DNA from: Paragordius varius
Taxonomy: Eukaryota > Nematomorpha
Reading direction: 5' to 3'
Length of the DNA: 64,000 nucleotides
Assembly (NCBI GenBank): GCA_964247055.1
Contig: OZ176050.1
Span: forward strand, 682,001 to 746,000
Both the position numbers and the translations under genes were made by a program. The notes under the pieces were generated by a model. That model saw nothing but the letters and a program-made list of their open reading frames with translations. It did not search any database and was not told the origin of the DNA. This document shows positions 12,457 through 26,089 of the stretch, piece after piece (position 1 is the stretch's first letter; every line of letters starts with the position of its first letter).

Positions 12457-14524
12457 ATGGCTACCTAAAATCCAAATTTGATCAGGTGATGTCACCATAA
12501 TTTTTTTTGGGTAGCCCTATGGTAGTTCCATCATCACCCCAAATATTGTCGAGATCGGAGTATAAATGTAATTTTTTTGAATTTTTTAAATATTTAAAAA
12601 ATTTATTTTATTCGATTTTAAAAATAAAAATGGCTACCTAAAATCCAAATTTGATCAGGTGATGTCACCATAATTTTTTATGGGTAGCCCTATGGTAGTT
12701 CCATCATCACCCCAAATATTTTCGAGATCGGAGTATAAATGTAATTTTTATGAATTTTTTAAATATTTAAAAAATTTATTTTATACGATTTTAAAAATAA
12801 AAATGGCTACCTAAAATCCAAATTTGATCAGGTGCTGTCACTATAATTTTTTTGGGTAGCCCTATGGTAGTTCCATCATCACCCCAAATATTTTCGAGAT
12901 CGGAGTATAAATGTAATTTTTATGAATTTTTTAAATATTTAAAAAATTTATTTTATACGATTTTAAAAATAAAAATGGCTACCTAAAATCCAAATTTGAT
13001 CAGGTGATGTCACTATAATTTTTTTGGGTAGCCCTATGGTAGTTCCATCATCACCCCAAATATTGTCGAGATCGGAGTATAAATGTAATTTTTTGAATTT
13101 TTTAAATATTTAAAAAATTTATTTTATACGATTTTAAAAATAAAAATGGCTACCTAAAATCCAAATTTGATCAGGTGATGTCGCCATAATTTTTTTGGGT
13201 AGCCCTATGGTAATTCCATCATCACCCCAAATATTGTCGAGATCGGGGTATAAATGTAATTTTTTTGAATTTTTTAAATATTTAAAAAATTTATTTTATA
13301 CGATTTTAAAAATAAAAATGGCTACCTAAAATCCAAATTTGATCAGGTGCTGTCACTATAATTTTTTTGGGTAGCCCTATGGTAGTTCCATCATCACCCC
13401 AAATATTTTCGAGATCGGAGTATAAATGTAATTTTTATGAATTTTTTAAATATTTAAAAAATTTATTTTATACGATTTTAAAAATAAAAATGGCTACCTA
13501 AAATCCAAATTTGATCAGGTGATGTCACTATAATTTTTTTAGGGTAGCCCTATGGTAGTTCCATCATCACCCCAAATATTGTCGAGATCGGAGTATAAAT
13601 GTAATTTTTTGAATTTTTTAAATATTTAAAAAATTTATTTTATACGATTTTAAAAATAAAAATGGCTACCTAAAATCCAAATTTGATCAGGTGATGTCGC
13701 CATAATTTTTTTGGGTAGCCCTATGGTAATTCCATCATCACCCCAAATATTGTCGAGATCGGGGTATAAATGTAATTTTTATGAATTTTTTAAATATTTA
13801 AAAAATTTATTTTATACGATTTTAAAAATAAAAATGGCTACCTAAAATCCAAATTTGATCAGGTGATGTCGCCATAATTTTTTTTGGGTAGCCCTATGGT
13901 AGTTCCATCATCACCCCAAATACTTTGGGGATCGGACTATAAATGTAATTTTTATGAATTTTTTAAATATTTAAAAAATTTATTTTATACGATTTTAAAA
14001 ATAAAAATGGCTACCTAAAATCCAAATTTGATCAGGTGATGTCACCATAATTTTTTTTGGGTAGCCCTATGGTAGTTCCATCATCACCCCAAATATTTTC
14101 GAGATCGGAGTATAAATGTAATTTTTATGAATTTTTTAAATATTTAAAAAATTTATTTTATACGATTTTAAAAATAAAAATGGCTACCTAAAATCCAAAT
14201 TTGATCAGGTGATGTCGCCATAATTTTTTTTGCGTAGCCCTATGGTAGTTCTATCATCACCCCAAATATTTTGGGGATCGGACTATAAATGTAATTTTTA
14301 TGAATTTTTTAAATATTTAAAAAATTTATTTTATACGATTTTAAAAATAAAAATGGCTACCTAAAATCCAAATTTGATCAGGTGATGTCACCATAATTTT
14401 TTTTGGGTAGCCCTATGGTAGTTCCATCATCACCTCATTTATTTTCGAGATCGGAATATAAATGTAATTTTTATGAATTTTTTAAATATTTAAAAAATTT
14501 ATTTTATACGATTTTAAAAATAAA
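12457..14524 (+). repeat. Expanded 12-monomer unit with an internal 3-monomer duplication
   Basis: It begins like the 7-monomer unit upstream (TTATTCGA at 12,608, TTTTTTATGGG near 12,674, GGTGCTG near 12,832). The stretch from GGTGCTGTCACT to GGTAATTCC is then repeated: GGTGCTG at 12,832 and 13,348, GGTAATTCC at 13,209 and 13,725, an offset of 516-517 bp or three monomers. TCGCC and GGGG monomers resembling the 13-mer HOR follow, ending with CACCTCATTTA near 14,431. The next TTATTCGA is at 14,677, 2,069 bp (12 monomers) after the previous one. Confidence 0.78.
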
Positions 14525-16424
14525 AATGGCTACCTAAAATCCAAATTTGATCAGGTGATGTCACCATAATTTTTTTTGGGTAGCCCTATGGTAGTTCCAT
14601 CATCACCCCAAATATTGTCGAGATCGGAGTATAAATGTAATTTTTTTGAATTTTTTAAATATTTAAAAAATTTATTTTATTCGATTTTAAAAATAAAAAT
14701 GGCTACCTAAAATCCAAATTTGATCAGGTGATGTCACCATAATTTTTTATGGGTAGCCCTATGGTAGTTCCATCATCACCCCAAATATTTTCGAGATCGG
14801 AGTATAAATGTAATTTTTATGAATTTTTTAAATATTTAAAAAATTTATTTTATACGATTTTAAAAATAAAAATGGCTACCTAAAATCCAAATTTGATCAG
14901 GTGCTGTCACTATAATTTTTTTGGGTAGCCCTATGGTAGTTCCATCATCACCCCAAATATTTTGGGGATCGGACTATAAATGTAATTTTTATGAATTTTT
15001 TAAATATTTAAAAAATTTATTTTATACGATTTTAAAAATAAAAATGGCTACCTAAAATCCAAATTTGATCAGGTGATGTCACCATAATTTTTTTTGGGTA
15101 GCCCTATGGTAGTTCCATCATCACCTCATTTATTTTCGAGATCGGAATATAAATGTAATTTTTATGAATTTTTTAAATATTTAAAAAATTTATTTTATAC
15201 GATTTTAAAAATAAAAATGGCTACCTAAAATCCAAATTTGATCAGGTGATGTCACCATAATTTTTTTTGGGTAGCCCTATGGTAGTTCCATCATCACCCC
15301 AAATATTGTCGAGATCGGAGTATAAATGTAATTTTTTTGAATTTTTTAAATATTTAAAAAATTTATTTTATTCGATTTTAAAAATAAAAATGGCTACCTA
15401 AAATCCAAATTTGATCAGGTGATGTCACCATAATTTTTTATGGGTAGCCCTATGGTAGTTCCATCATCACCCCAAATATTTTCGAGATCGGAGTATAAAT
15501 GTAATTTTTATGAATTTTTTAAATATTTAAAAAATTTATTTTATACGATTTTAAAAATAAAAATGGCTACCTAAAATCCAAATTTGATCAGGTGCTGTCA
15601 CTATAATTTTTTTGGGTAGCCCTATGGTAGTTCCATCATCACCCCAAATATTTTGGGGATCGGACTATAAATGTAATTTTTATGAATTTTTTAAATATTT
15701 AAAAAATTTATTTTATACGATTTTAAAAATAAAAATGGCTACTTAAAATTCAAATTTGATCAGGTGATGTCACCATAATTTTTTTTGGGTAGCCCTATGG
15801 TAGTTCCATCATCACCCCAAATATTTTCGAGATCGGAGTATAAATGTAATTTTTATGAATTTTTTAAATATTTAAAAAATTTATTTTATACGATTTTAAA
15901 AATAAAAATGGCTACCTAAAATCCAAATTTGATCAGGTGCTGTCACTATAATTTTTTTGGGTAGCCCTATGGTAGTTCCATCATCACCCCAAATATTTTG
16001 GGGATCGGACTATAAATGTAATTTTTATGAATTTTTTAAATATTTAAAAAATTTATTTTATACGATTTTAAAAATAAAAATGGCTACTTAAAATTCAAAT
16101 TTGATCAGGTGATGTCACCATAATTTTTTTTGGGTAGCCCTATGGTAGTTCCATCATCACCTCATTTATTTTTGAGATCGGAATATAAATGTAATTTTTT
16201 GAATTTTTTAAATATTTAAAAAATTTATTTTATACGATTTTAAAAATAAAAATGGCTACGTAAAATCCAAATTTGATCAGGTGATGTCGCCATAATTTAT
16301 TTTGGGTAGCCCTATGGTAGTTCCATCATCACCCCAAATATTTTGGGGATCGGACTATAAATGTAATTTTTATGAATTTTTTAAATATTTAAAAAATTTA
16401 TTTTATACGATTTTAAAAATAAAA
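14525..16424 (+). repeat. 4-monomer unit repeated at 691 bp, then dimer repeats
   Basis: TTATTCGA recurs at 14,677 and 15,368 (691 bp, four monomers). The order is TTGTCGAG/TTATTCGA, TTTTTTATGGG, GGTGCTG with GGGG, then CACCTCATTTA. It is followed by a dimer repeat of 345 bp: GGCTACTTAAAATTC starts at 15,735 and again at 16,080, each preceded by a GGTGCTG plus GGGG monomer. The end is a GGCTACGTAAAATCC monomer and another GGGG monomer. Nested 691 bp and 345 bp steps show local expansions of different size. Confidence 0.78.
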
Positions 16425-17460
16425 ATGGCTACCTAAAATTCAAATTTGATCAGGTGATGTAACTATCATTTTTTTTGGGTAGCCCTATGGTAGTTCCATC
16501 ATCACCCCAAATATTTTCGAGATCGGAGTATAAATGTAATTATTATGAATTTTTTAAATATTTAAAAAATTTATTTTATACTATTTTAAAAATAAAAATG
16601 GCTACCTAAAATCCAAATTTGATCAGGTGATGTCACTATAATTTTTTTGGGAAGCCCTATGGTAGTTCCATCATGACCCCAAATATTGTCGAGATCGGAG
16701 TATAAATGTAATTTTTATGAATTTTTTAAATATTTAAAAAATTTATTTTATACGATTTTAAAAATAAAAATGGCTACCTAAAATCCAAATTTGATCAGGT
16801 GATGTCGCCATAATTTTTTTTGGGTAGCCCTATAGTAGTTCCATCATCACCCCAAATATTTTCGAGATCGGAGTATAAATGTAATTTTTATGAATTTTTT
16901 AAATATTTAAAAAATTTATTTTATACGATTTTAAAAATAAAAATGGCTACCTAAAATCCAAATTTGATCAGGTGCTGTCACTATAATTTTTTTTGGGTAG
17001 CCCTATGGTAGTTCCATCATCACCCCAAATATTGTCGAGATCGGAGTATAAATGTAATTTTTTTGAATTTTTTAAATATTTAAAAAATTTATTTTATTCG
17101 ATTTTAAAAATAAAAATGGCTACCTAAAATCCAAATTTGATCAGGTGATGTCACCATAATTTTTTATGGGTAGCCCTATGGTAGTTCCATCATCACCCCA
17201 AATATTTTCGAGATCGGAGTATAAATGTAATTTTTATGAATTTTTTAAATATTTAAAAAATTTATTTTATACGATTTTAAAAATAAAAATGGCTACCTAA
17301 AATCCAAATTTGATCAGGTGCTGTCACTATAATTTTTTTGGGTAGCCCTATGGTAGTTCCATCATCACCCCAAATATTTTGGGGATCGGACTATAAATGT
17401 AATTTTTATGAATTTTTTAAATATTTAAAAAATTTATTTTATACGATTTTAAAAATAAAA
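16425..17460 (+). repeat. 6-monomer unit, head of the 691-bp HOR domain (1,036 bp)
   Basis: Order: a GATGTAACTATCATT monomer, GGGAAGCCC with CATCATGACCCC at 16,651, TCGCC with CTATAGTAG, GGTGCTGTCACT with TTGTCGAG and TTATTCGA at 17,094, TTTTTTATGGG, and GGTGCTG with GGGG. The three later units lack the extra pair of TTATTCGA and TTTTTTATGGG monomers. The 4-monomer unit can therefore be read as this 6-monomer unit after loss of two monomers, or the reverse. Confidence 0.83.
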
Positions 17461-18151
17461 ATGGCTACCTAAAATTCAAATTTGATCAGGTGATGTAACT
17501 ATCATTTTTTTTGGGTAGCCCTATGGTAGTTCCATCATCACCCCAAATATTTTCGAGATCGGAGTATAAATGTAATTATTATGAATTTTTTAAATATTTA
17601 AAAAATTTATTTTATACTATTTTAAAAATAAAAATGGCTACCTAAAATCCAAATTTGATCAGGTGATGTCACTATAATTTGTTTGGGAAGCCCTATGGTA
17701 GTTCCATCATGACCCCAAATATTGTCGAGATCGGAGTATAAATGTAATTTTTATGAATTTTTTAAATATTTAAAAAATTTATTTTATACGATTTTAAAAA
17801 TAAAAATGGCTACCTAAAATCCAAATTTGATCAGGTGATGTCGCCATAATTTTTTTTGGGTAGCCCTATAGTAGTTCCATCATCACCCCAAATATTTTCG
17901 AGATCGGAGTATAAATGTAATTTTTATGAATTTTTTAAATATTTAAAAAATTTATTTTATACGATTTTAAAAATAAAAATGGCTACCTAAAATCCAAATT
18001 TGATCAGGTGCTGTCACTATAATTTTTTTTGGGTAGCCCTATGGTAGTTCCATCATCACCCCAAATATTTTGGGGATCGGACTATAAATGTAATTTTTAT
18101 GAATTTTTTTAATATTTAAAAAATTTATTTTATACGATTTTAAAAATAAAA
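17461..18151 (+). repeat. 4-monomer HOR, copy 1 (691 bp)
   Basis: The order is AACTATCATT, GGGAAGCCC/CATGACCCC at 17,687, TCGCC/CTATAGTAG, and GGTGCTGTCACT/GGGG. The same order follows at 691 and then 690 bp. A private change gives TAATTTGTTTGGG near 17,677. Confidence 0.88.
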
Positions 18152-18841
18152 ATGGCTACCTAAAATTCAAATTTGATCAGGTGATGTAACTATCATTTTT
18201 TTTGGGTAGCCCTATGGTAGTTCCATCATCACCCCAAATATTTTCGAGATCGGAGTATAAATGTAATTTTTATGAATTTTTTAAATATTTAAAAAATTTA
18301 TTTTATACTATTTTAAAAATAAAAATGGCTACCTAAAATCCAAATTTGATCAGGTGATGTCACTATAATTTTTTTGGGAAGCCCTATGGTAGTTCCATCA
18401 TGACCCCAAATATTGTCGAGATCGGAGTATAAATGTAATTTTTATGAATTTTTTAAATATTTAAAAAATTTATTTTATACGATTTTAAAAATAAAAATGG
18501 CTACCTAAAATCCAAATTTGATCAGGTGATGTCGCCATATTTTTTTTGGGTAGCCCTATAGTAGTTTCATCATCACCCCAAATATTTTCGAGATCGGAGT
18601 ATAAATGTAATTTTTATGAATTTTTTAAATATTTAAAAAATTTATTTTATACGATTTTAAAAATAAAAATGGCTACCTAAAATCCAAATTTGATCAGGTG
18701 CTGTCACTATAATTTTTTTTGGGTAGCCCTATGGTAGTTCCATCATCACCCCAAATATTTTGGGGATCGGACTATAAATGTAATTTTTATGAATTTTTTA
18801 AATATTTAAAAAATTTATTTTATACGATTTTAAAAATAAAA
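18152..18841 (+). repeat. 4-monomer HOR, copy 2 (690 bp)
   Basis: This copy keeps the order of the preceding copy, with GGGAAGCCC at 18,378. Small private changes include a shortened TCGCCATATTTT run near 18,535 and GTAGTTTCATC near 18,566. Confidence 0.88.
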
Positions 18842-19531
18842 ATGGCTACCTTAAATTCAAATTTGATCAGGTGATGTCACTATCATTTTTTTGGGTAGCC
18901 CTATAATAGTTCCATCATCACCCCAAATATTTTCGAGATCGGAGTATAAATGTAATTTTTATGAATTTTTTAAATATTTAAAAAATTTATTTTATACTAT
19001 TTTAAAAATAAAAATGGCTACCGAATATCCAAATTTAATCAGGTGATGTCACTATAATTTTTTTGGGAAGCCCTATGGTAGTTCCATCATGACCCCAAAT
19101 ATTGTCGAGATCGGAGTATAAATGTAATTTTTATGAATTTTTTAAATATTTAAAAAATTTATTTTATACGATTTTAAAAATAAAAATGGCTACCTAAAAT
19201 CCAAATTTGATCAGGTGATGTCGCCATAATTTTTTTTGGGTAGCCCTATAGTAGTTCCATCATCACCCCAAATATTTTCGAGATCGGAGTATAAATGTAA
19301 TTTTTATGAATTTTTTAAATATTTAAAAAATTTATTTTATACGATTTTAAAAATAAAAATGGCTACCTAAAATCCAAATTTGATCAGGTGCTGTCACTAT
19401 AATTTTTTTTGGGTAGCCCTATGGTAGTTCCATCATCATCCCAAATATTTTCGAGATCGGAGTATAAATGTAATTTTTATGAATTTTTTAAATATTTAAA
19501 AAATTTATTTTATACGTTTTTAAAAATAAAA
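18842..19531 (+). repeat. 4-monomer HOR, copy 3, more diverged (690 bp)
   Basis: The order persists, but the first monomer now reads GGCTACCTTAAATTC, TCACTATCATT and CTATAATAG, the second begins GGCTACCGAATATCC, and the last monomer is of the TTTTCGAG type instead of GGGG. This is the edge of the domain. More changes at the edge than in the centre is the pattern expected when exchange homogenises the middle of an array best. Confidence 0.82.
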
Positions 19532-22500
19532 ATGGCTACCTAAAATCCAAATTTGATCAAGTGATGTCGCCATAATTTTTTTTGGGTAGCCCCATGGTAG
19601 TTCCATCATCACCCTAAATATTTTGAGGATCGGACTATAAATGTAATTTTTATGAATTTTTTAAATATTTAAAAAATTTATTTTATACGATATTAAAAAT
19701 AAAAATGCCTACCTAAAATCCAAATTTGATCAGGTAATGTCGCCATAATTTTTTTTGGGTAGCCCTATAGTAGTTCCATCATCACCCCAAATATTTTCGA
19801 GATCGGAGTATAAATGTAATTTTTATGAATTTTTTAAATATTTAAAAAATTTATTTTATACGATTTTAAAAATAAAAATGGCTACCTAAAATCCAAATTT
19901 GATCAGGTGATGTCACTATAATTTTTTTGGGTAGCCCTATGGTAGTAGCATCATCACCCCAAATATTTTCAAGATCGGAGTATAAATGTAATTTTTATGA
20001 ATTTTTTAAATATTTAAAAAATTTATTTTATACGATTTTAAAAATAAAAATGGCTACCTAAAATCCAAATTTGATCAGGTGCTGTCACTATAATTTTTTT
20101 TGGGTAGCCCTATGGTAGTTCCATCATCACCCCAAATATTTTGGGGATCGGACTATAAATGTAATTTTTATGAATTTTTTAAATATTTAAAAAATTTATT
20201 TTATACGATTTTAAAAATAAAAATGGCTACCTTAAATTCAAATTTGATCAGGTGATGTCACTATCATTTTTTTGGGTAGCCCTATAATAGTTCCATCATC
20301 ACCCCAAATATTTTCGAGATCGGAGTATAAATGTAATTTTTATGAATTTTTTAAATATTTAAAAAATTTATTTTATACGATTTTAAAAATAAAAATGGCT
20401 ACCTAAAATCCAAATTTGATCAGGTGATGTCACTATAATTTTTTTGGGTAGCCCTATGGTAGTAGCATCATCACCCCAAATATTTTCAAGATCGGAGTAT
20501 AAATGTAATTTTTATGAATTTTTTAAATATTTAAAAAATTTATTTTATACGATTTTAAAAATAAAAATGGCTACCTAAAATCCAAATTTGATCAGGTGAT
20601 GTCACCATAATTTTTTTTGGGTAGCCCTATGGTAGTTCCATCATCACCCTAAATATTTTGGGGATCGGACTATAAATGTAATTTTTATGAATTTTTTAAA
20701 TATTTAAAAAATTTATTTTATACGATTTTAAAAATAAAAATGGCTACCTAAAATCCAAATTTGATCAGGTGATGTCACCATAATTTTTTTGGGTAGCCCT
20801 ATGGTAGTTCCATCATCACCCCAAATATTTTCGAGATCGGAGTATAAATGTAATTTTTATGAATTTTTTAAATATTTAAAAAATTTATTTTATACGATTT
20901 TAAAAATAAAAATGGCTACCTAAAATCCAAATTTGATCAGGTGATGTCACCATAATTTTTTTTGGGTAGCCCTATGGTAGTTCCATCATCACCCCAAATA
21001 TTTTCGAGATCGGAGTATAAATGTAATTTTTATAAATTTTTTAAATATTTAAAAAATTTATTTTATACGATTTTAAAAATAAAAATGGCTACCTAAAATC
21101 CAAATTTGATCAAGTGATGTCGCCATAATTTTTTTTGGGTAGCCCTATGGTAGTTCCATCATCACCCCAAATATTTTCGAGATCGGAGTATAAATGTAAT
21201 TTTTATGAATTTTTTAAATATTTAAAAAATTTATTTTATACGATATTAAAAATAAAAATGGCTACCTAAAATCCAAATTTGATCAGGTGATGTCGCCATA
21301 ATTTTTTTTTGGTTAGCCCTAGAGTATGTCCATCATCACCCCAAATATTTTTGAGATCGGAGTATAAATGTAATTTTTATGAATTTTTTAAATATTTAAA
21401 AAATTTATTTTATACGATTTTAAAAATAAAAATGGCTACCTAAAATCCAAATTTGATCAGGTGATGTCACCATAATTTTTTTTGGGTAGCCCTATGGTAG
21501 TTCCATCATCACCCCAAATATTTTCGAGATCGGAGTATAAATGTAATTTTTATGAATTTTTTAAATATTTAAAAAATTTATTTTATACGATTTTAAAAAT
21601 AAAAATGGCTACCTAAAATCCAAATTTGATCAGGTGATGTCGCCATAATTTTTTTGGGGTAGCCCTATGGTAGTTCCATCATCACCCCAAATATTTTCGA
21701 GATCGGAGTATAAATGTAATTTTTATGAATTTTTTAAATATTTAAAAAATTTATTTTATACGATTTTAAAAATAAAAATGGCTACCTAAAATCCAAATTT
21801 GATCAGGTGATGTCACCATAATTTTTTTTGGGTAGCCCTATGGTAGTTCCATCATCACCCCAAATATTTTCGAGATCGGAGTATAAATGTAATTTTTTTG
21901 AATTTTTTAAATATTTAAAAAATTTATTTTATACGATTTTGAAAAAAAAAATGGCTACCTAAAATCCAAATTTGATCAGGTGATGTCACCATAATTTTTT
22001 TTGGGTAGCCCTATGGTAGTTCCATCATCACCCCAAATATTTTCGAGATCGGAGTATAAATGTAATTTTTATGAATTTTTTAAATATTTAAAAAAATTTT
22101 TTTATACGATTTTAAAAATAAAAATGGCTACCGAAAATCCAAATTTGATCAGGTGATGTCGCCATAATTTTTTTTGGGTAGCCCTATAGTAGTTCCATCA
22201 TCACCCCAAATATTTTCGAGATCGGAGTATAAATGTAATTTTTATGAATTTTTTAAATATTTAAAAAATTTATTTTATACGATTTTAAAAATAAAAATGA
22301 CTACCTAAAATCCAAATTTGATCAGGTGATGTCACCATAATTTTTTTTGGGTAGCCCTATGGTAGTTCCATCATCACCCCAAATATTTTCGAGATCGGAG
22401 TATAAATGTAATTTTTATGAATTTTTTAAATATTTAAAAAATTTATTTTATACGATCTTAAAAATAAAAATGGCTACCTAAAATCCAAATTCGATCAGGT

Positions 22501-23199
22501 GATGTCACCATAATTTTTTTGGGTAGCCCTATGGTAGTTCCATCATCACCCCAAATATTTTCGAGATCGGAGTATAAATGTAATTTTTATGAATTTTTTA
22601 AATATTTAAAAAATTTATTTTATACGATTTTAAAAATAAAAATGGCTACCTAAAATCCAAATTTGATCAGGTGATGTCACCATAATTTTTTTTGGGTAGC
22701 CCTATGGTAGTTCCATCATCACCCCAAATATTTTCGAGATCGGAGTATAAATGTAATTTTTATGAATTTTTTAAATATTTAAAAAAATTTTTTTATACGA
22801 TTTTAAAAATAAAAATGGCAGCCGAAAATCCAAATTTGATCAGGTGATGTCGCCATAATTTTTTTTGGGTAGCCCTATAGTAGTTCCATCATCACCCCAA
22901 ATATTTTCGAGATCGGAGTATAAATGTAATTTTTATGAATTTTTTAAATATTTAAAAAATTTATTTTATACGATTTTAAAAATAAAAATGGCTACCTAAA
23001 ATCCAAATTTGATCAGGTGATGTCACCATAATTTTTTTGGGTAGCCCTATGGTAGTTCCATCATCACCCCAAATATTGTCGAGATCGGAGTATAAATGTA
23101 ATTTTTTTGAATTTTTTAAATATTTAAAAAATTTATTTTATACGATTTTAAAAATAAAAATGGCTACCTAAAATCCAAATTTGATCAGGTGATGTCGCC
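19532..23199 (+). repeat. Weakly ordered satellite segment
   Basis: About 21 monomers lie here with no dominant higher-order period. Echoes remain. The pair GGTGCTGTCACT then TCACTATCATT near 20,079 and 20,259 repeats 18,698 and 18,878 at 1,381 bp (eight monomers). GTAGTAGC monomers near 19,946 and 20,461 match those of the left 13-mer HOR. GGCTACCGAAAATCC at 22,124 and GGCAGCCGAAAATCC at 22,815 are 691 bp apart with the same flanking variants. Unusual single copies are GGTTAGCCCTAGAGTATGTC near 21,311 and GAAAAAAAAAATGG near 21,941. No gene is seen. Confidence 0.8.
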
Positions 23200-24711
23200 A
23201 TAATTTTTTTTGGGTAGCCCTATGGTAGTTCCATCATCACCCCAAATATTGTCGAGATCGGAGTATAAATGTAATTTTTTTGAATTTTTTAAATATTTAA
23301 AAAATTTATTTTATACGATTTTAAAAATAAAAATGGCTACCTAAAATCCAAATTTGATCAGGTGATGTCACCATAATTTTTTTTGGGTAGCCCTATGGTA
23401 GTTCCATCATCACCCCAAATATTTTCGAGATCGGAGTATAAATGTAATTTTTATGAATTTTTTAAATATTTAAAAAATTTATTTTATACGATTTTAAAAA
23501 TAAAAATGGCTACTCTAAAATCCAAATTTGATCAGGTGATGTCACTATAATTTTTTTTGGGTAGCCCTATGGTAGTTCCATCATCACCCCAAATATTTTC
23601 GAGATCGGAGTATAAATGTAATTTTTATGAATTTTTTAAATATTAAAAAAATTTATTTTATACGATTTTAAAAATAAAAATGGCTACCTAAAATCCAAAT
23701 TTGATCAGGTGATGTCACCATATTTTTTTTTGGGTAGCCCTATGGTAGTTCCATCATCACCCCAAATATTTTGGGGATCGGACTATAAATGTAATTTTTA
23801 TGAATTTTTTAAATATTTAAAAAATTTATTTTATACGATTTTAAAAATAAAAATGGCTACCTAAAATCCAAATTTGATCAGGTGATGCCATAATTTTTTT
23901 TGGGTGGCCCTATGGTAGTTCCATCATCACCCCAATTATTTTCGAGATCGGAGTATAAATGTAATTTTTATGAATTTTTTAAATATTTAAAAAATTTATT
24001 TTATACGATTTTAAAAATAAAAATGGCTACCTAAAATCCAAATTTGATCAGGTGATGTCACCATAATTTTTTTTGGGTAGCCCTATGGTAGTTCCATCAT
24101 CACCCCAAATATTTTCGAGATCGGAGTATAAATGTAATTTTTATGAATTTTTTAAATATTTAAAAAATTTATTTTATACGATTGTAAAAATAAAAATGGC
24201 TACCTAAAATCCAAATTTGATCAGGCGATGTCACCATAATTTTTTTTGAGCCCTATGGTAGTTCCATCATCACCCCAAATATTGTCGAGATCGGAGTATA
24301 AATGTAATTTTTTTGAATTTTTTAAATATTTAAAAAATTTATTTTATACGATTTTAAAACTAAAAATGGCTACCTAAAATCCAAATTTGATCAGGTGATG
24401 TCGCCATAATTTTTTTTGGGTAGCCCTATGGTAGTTCCATCATAACCCCAAATATTTTTGAGATCGGACTTTAAATGTAATTTTTATGAATTTTTTAAAT
24501 ATTTAAAAAATTTATTTTATACGATTTTAAAAATAAAAATGGCTACCTAAAATCCAAATTTGATCAGGTGATGTCACAATAATTTTTTTTGGGTAGCCCT
24601 ATGGTAGTTCCATCATCACCCCAAATATTTTCGAGATCGGAGTATAAATGTAATTTTTATGAATTTTTTAAATATTTAAAAAATTTATTTTATACGATTT
24701 TAAAAATAAAA

Positions 24712-25400
24712 ATGGCTACCTAAAATCCAAATTCGATCAGGTGATGTCGCCATAATTTTTTTTGGGTAGCCCTATGGTAGTTCCATCATCACCCCAAATA
24801 TTTTCGAGATCGGAGTATAAATGTAATTTTTATGAATTTTTTAAATATTTAAAAAATTTATTTTATACGATTTTAAAAATAAAAATGGCTACCTAAAATA
24901 CAAATTTGATCAGGTGATGTCACCATATTTTTTTTTGGGTAGCCCTATGGTAGTTCCATCATCACCCCAAATATTTTGGGGATCGGACTATAAATGTAAT
25001 TTTTATGAATTTTTTAAATATTTAAAAAATTTATTTTATACGATTTTAAAAATAAAAATGGCTACCTAAAATCCAAATTTGATCAGGTGATGCCATAATT
25101 TTTTTTGGGTAGCCCTATGGTAGTTCCATCATCACCCCAAATATTTTCGAGATCGGAGTATAAATGTAATTTTTATGAATTTTTTAAATATTTAAAAAAA
25201 TTATTTTATACGATTTTAAAAATAAAAATGGCTACCTAAAATCCAAATTTGATCAGGTGATGTCACCATAATTTTTTTTGGGTAGCCCTATGGTAGTTCC
25301 ATCATCACCCCAAATATTTTCGAGATCGGAGTATAAATGTAATTTTTATGAATTTTTTAAATATTTAAAAAATTTATTTTATACGATTTTAAAAATAAAA
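24712..25400 (+). repeat. 4-monomer unit, first tandem copy in block 1 (689 bp)
   Basis: The unit begins with AATTCGATCAGG at 24,731 and contains TAAAATACAAATT, a GGGG monomer and GGTGATGCCATAA. It is followed immediately by a second copy starting at 25,401. The downstream copy of the 5.4 kb block has only one such unit (30,913-31,601). One gain or one loss of 689 bp therefore separates the two blocks. Confidence 0.9.
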
Positions 25401-26089
25401 ATGGCTACCTAAAATCCAAATTCGATCAGGTGATGTCGCCATAATTTTTTTTGGGTAGCCCTATGGTAGTTCCATCATCACCCCAAATATTTTCGAGATC
25501 GGAGTATAAATGTAATTTTTATGAATTTTTTAAATATTTAAAAAATTTATTTTATACGATTTTAAAAATAAAAATGGCTACCTAAAATACAAATTTGATC
25601 AGGTGATGTCACCATATTTTTTTTTGGGTAGCCCTATGGTAGTTCCATCATCACCCCAAATATTTTGGGGATCGGACTATAAATGTAATTTTTATGAATT
25701 TTTTAAATATTTAAAAAATTTATTTTATACGATTTTAAAAATAAAAATGGCTACCTAAAATCCAAATTTGATCAGGTGATGCCATAATTTTTTTTGGGTA
25801 GCCCTATGGTAGTTCCATCATCACCCCAAATATTTTCGAGATCGGAGTATAAATGTAATTTTTATGAATTTTTTAAATATTTAAAAAAATTATTTTATAC
25901 GATTTTAAAAATAAAAATGGCTACCTAAAATCCAAATTTGATCAGGTGATGTCACCATAATTTTTTTTGGGTAGCCCTATGGTAGTTCCATCATCACCCC
26001 AAATATTTTCGAGATCGGAGTATAAATGTAATTTTTATGAATTTTTTAAATATTTAAAAAATTTATTTTATACGATTTTAAAAATAAAA
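25401..26089 (+). repeat. 4-monomer unit, second tandem copy in block 1 (689 bp)
   Basis: It repeats the unit that ends at 25,400, with AATTCGATCAGG at 25,420 and TAAAATACAAATT near 25,585. I see essentially no differences between the two by eye, apart from a GGTGGCCC-free form shared by both. The near-identity points to a recent event. Confidence 0.9.
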
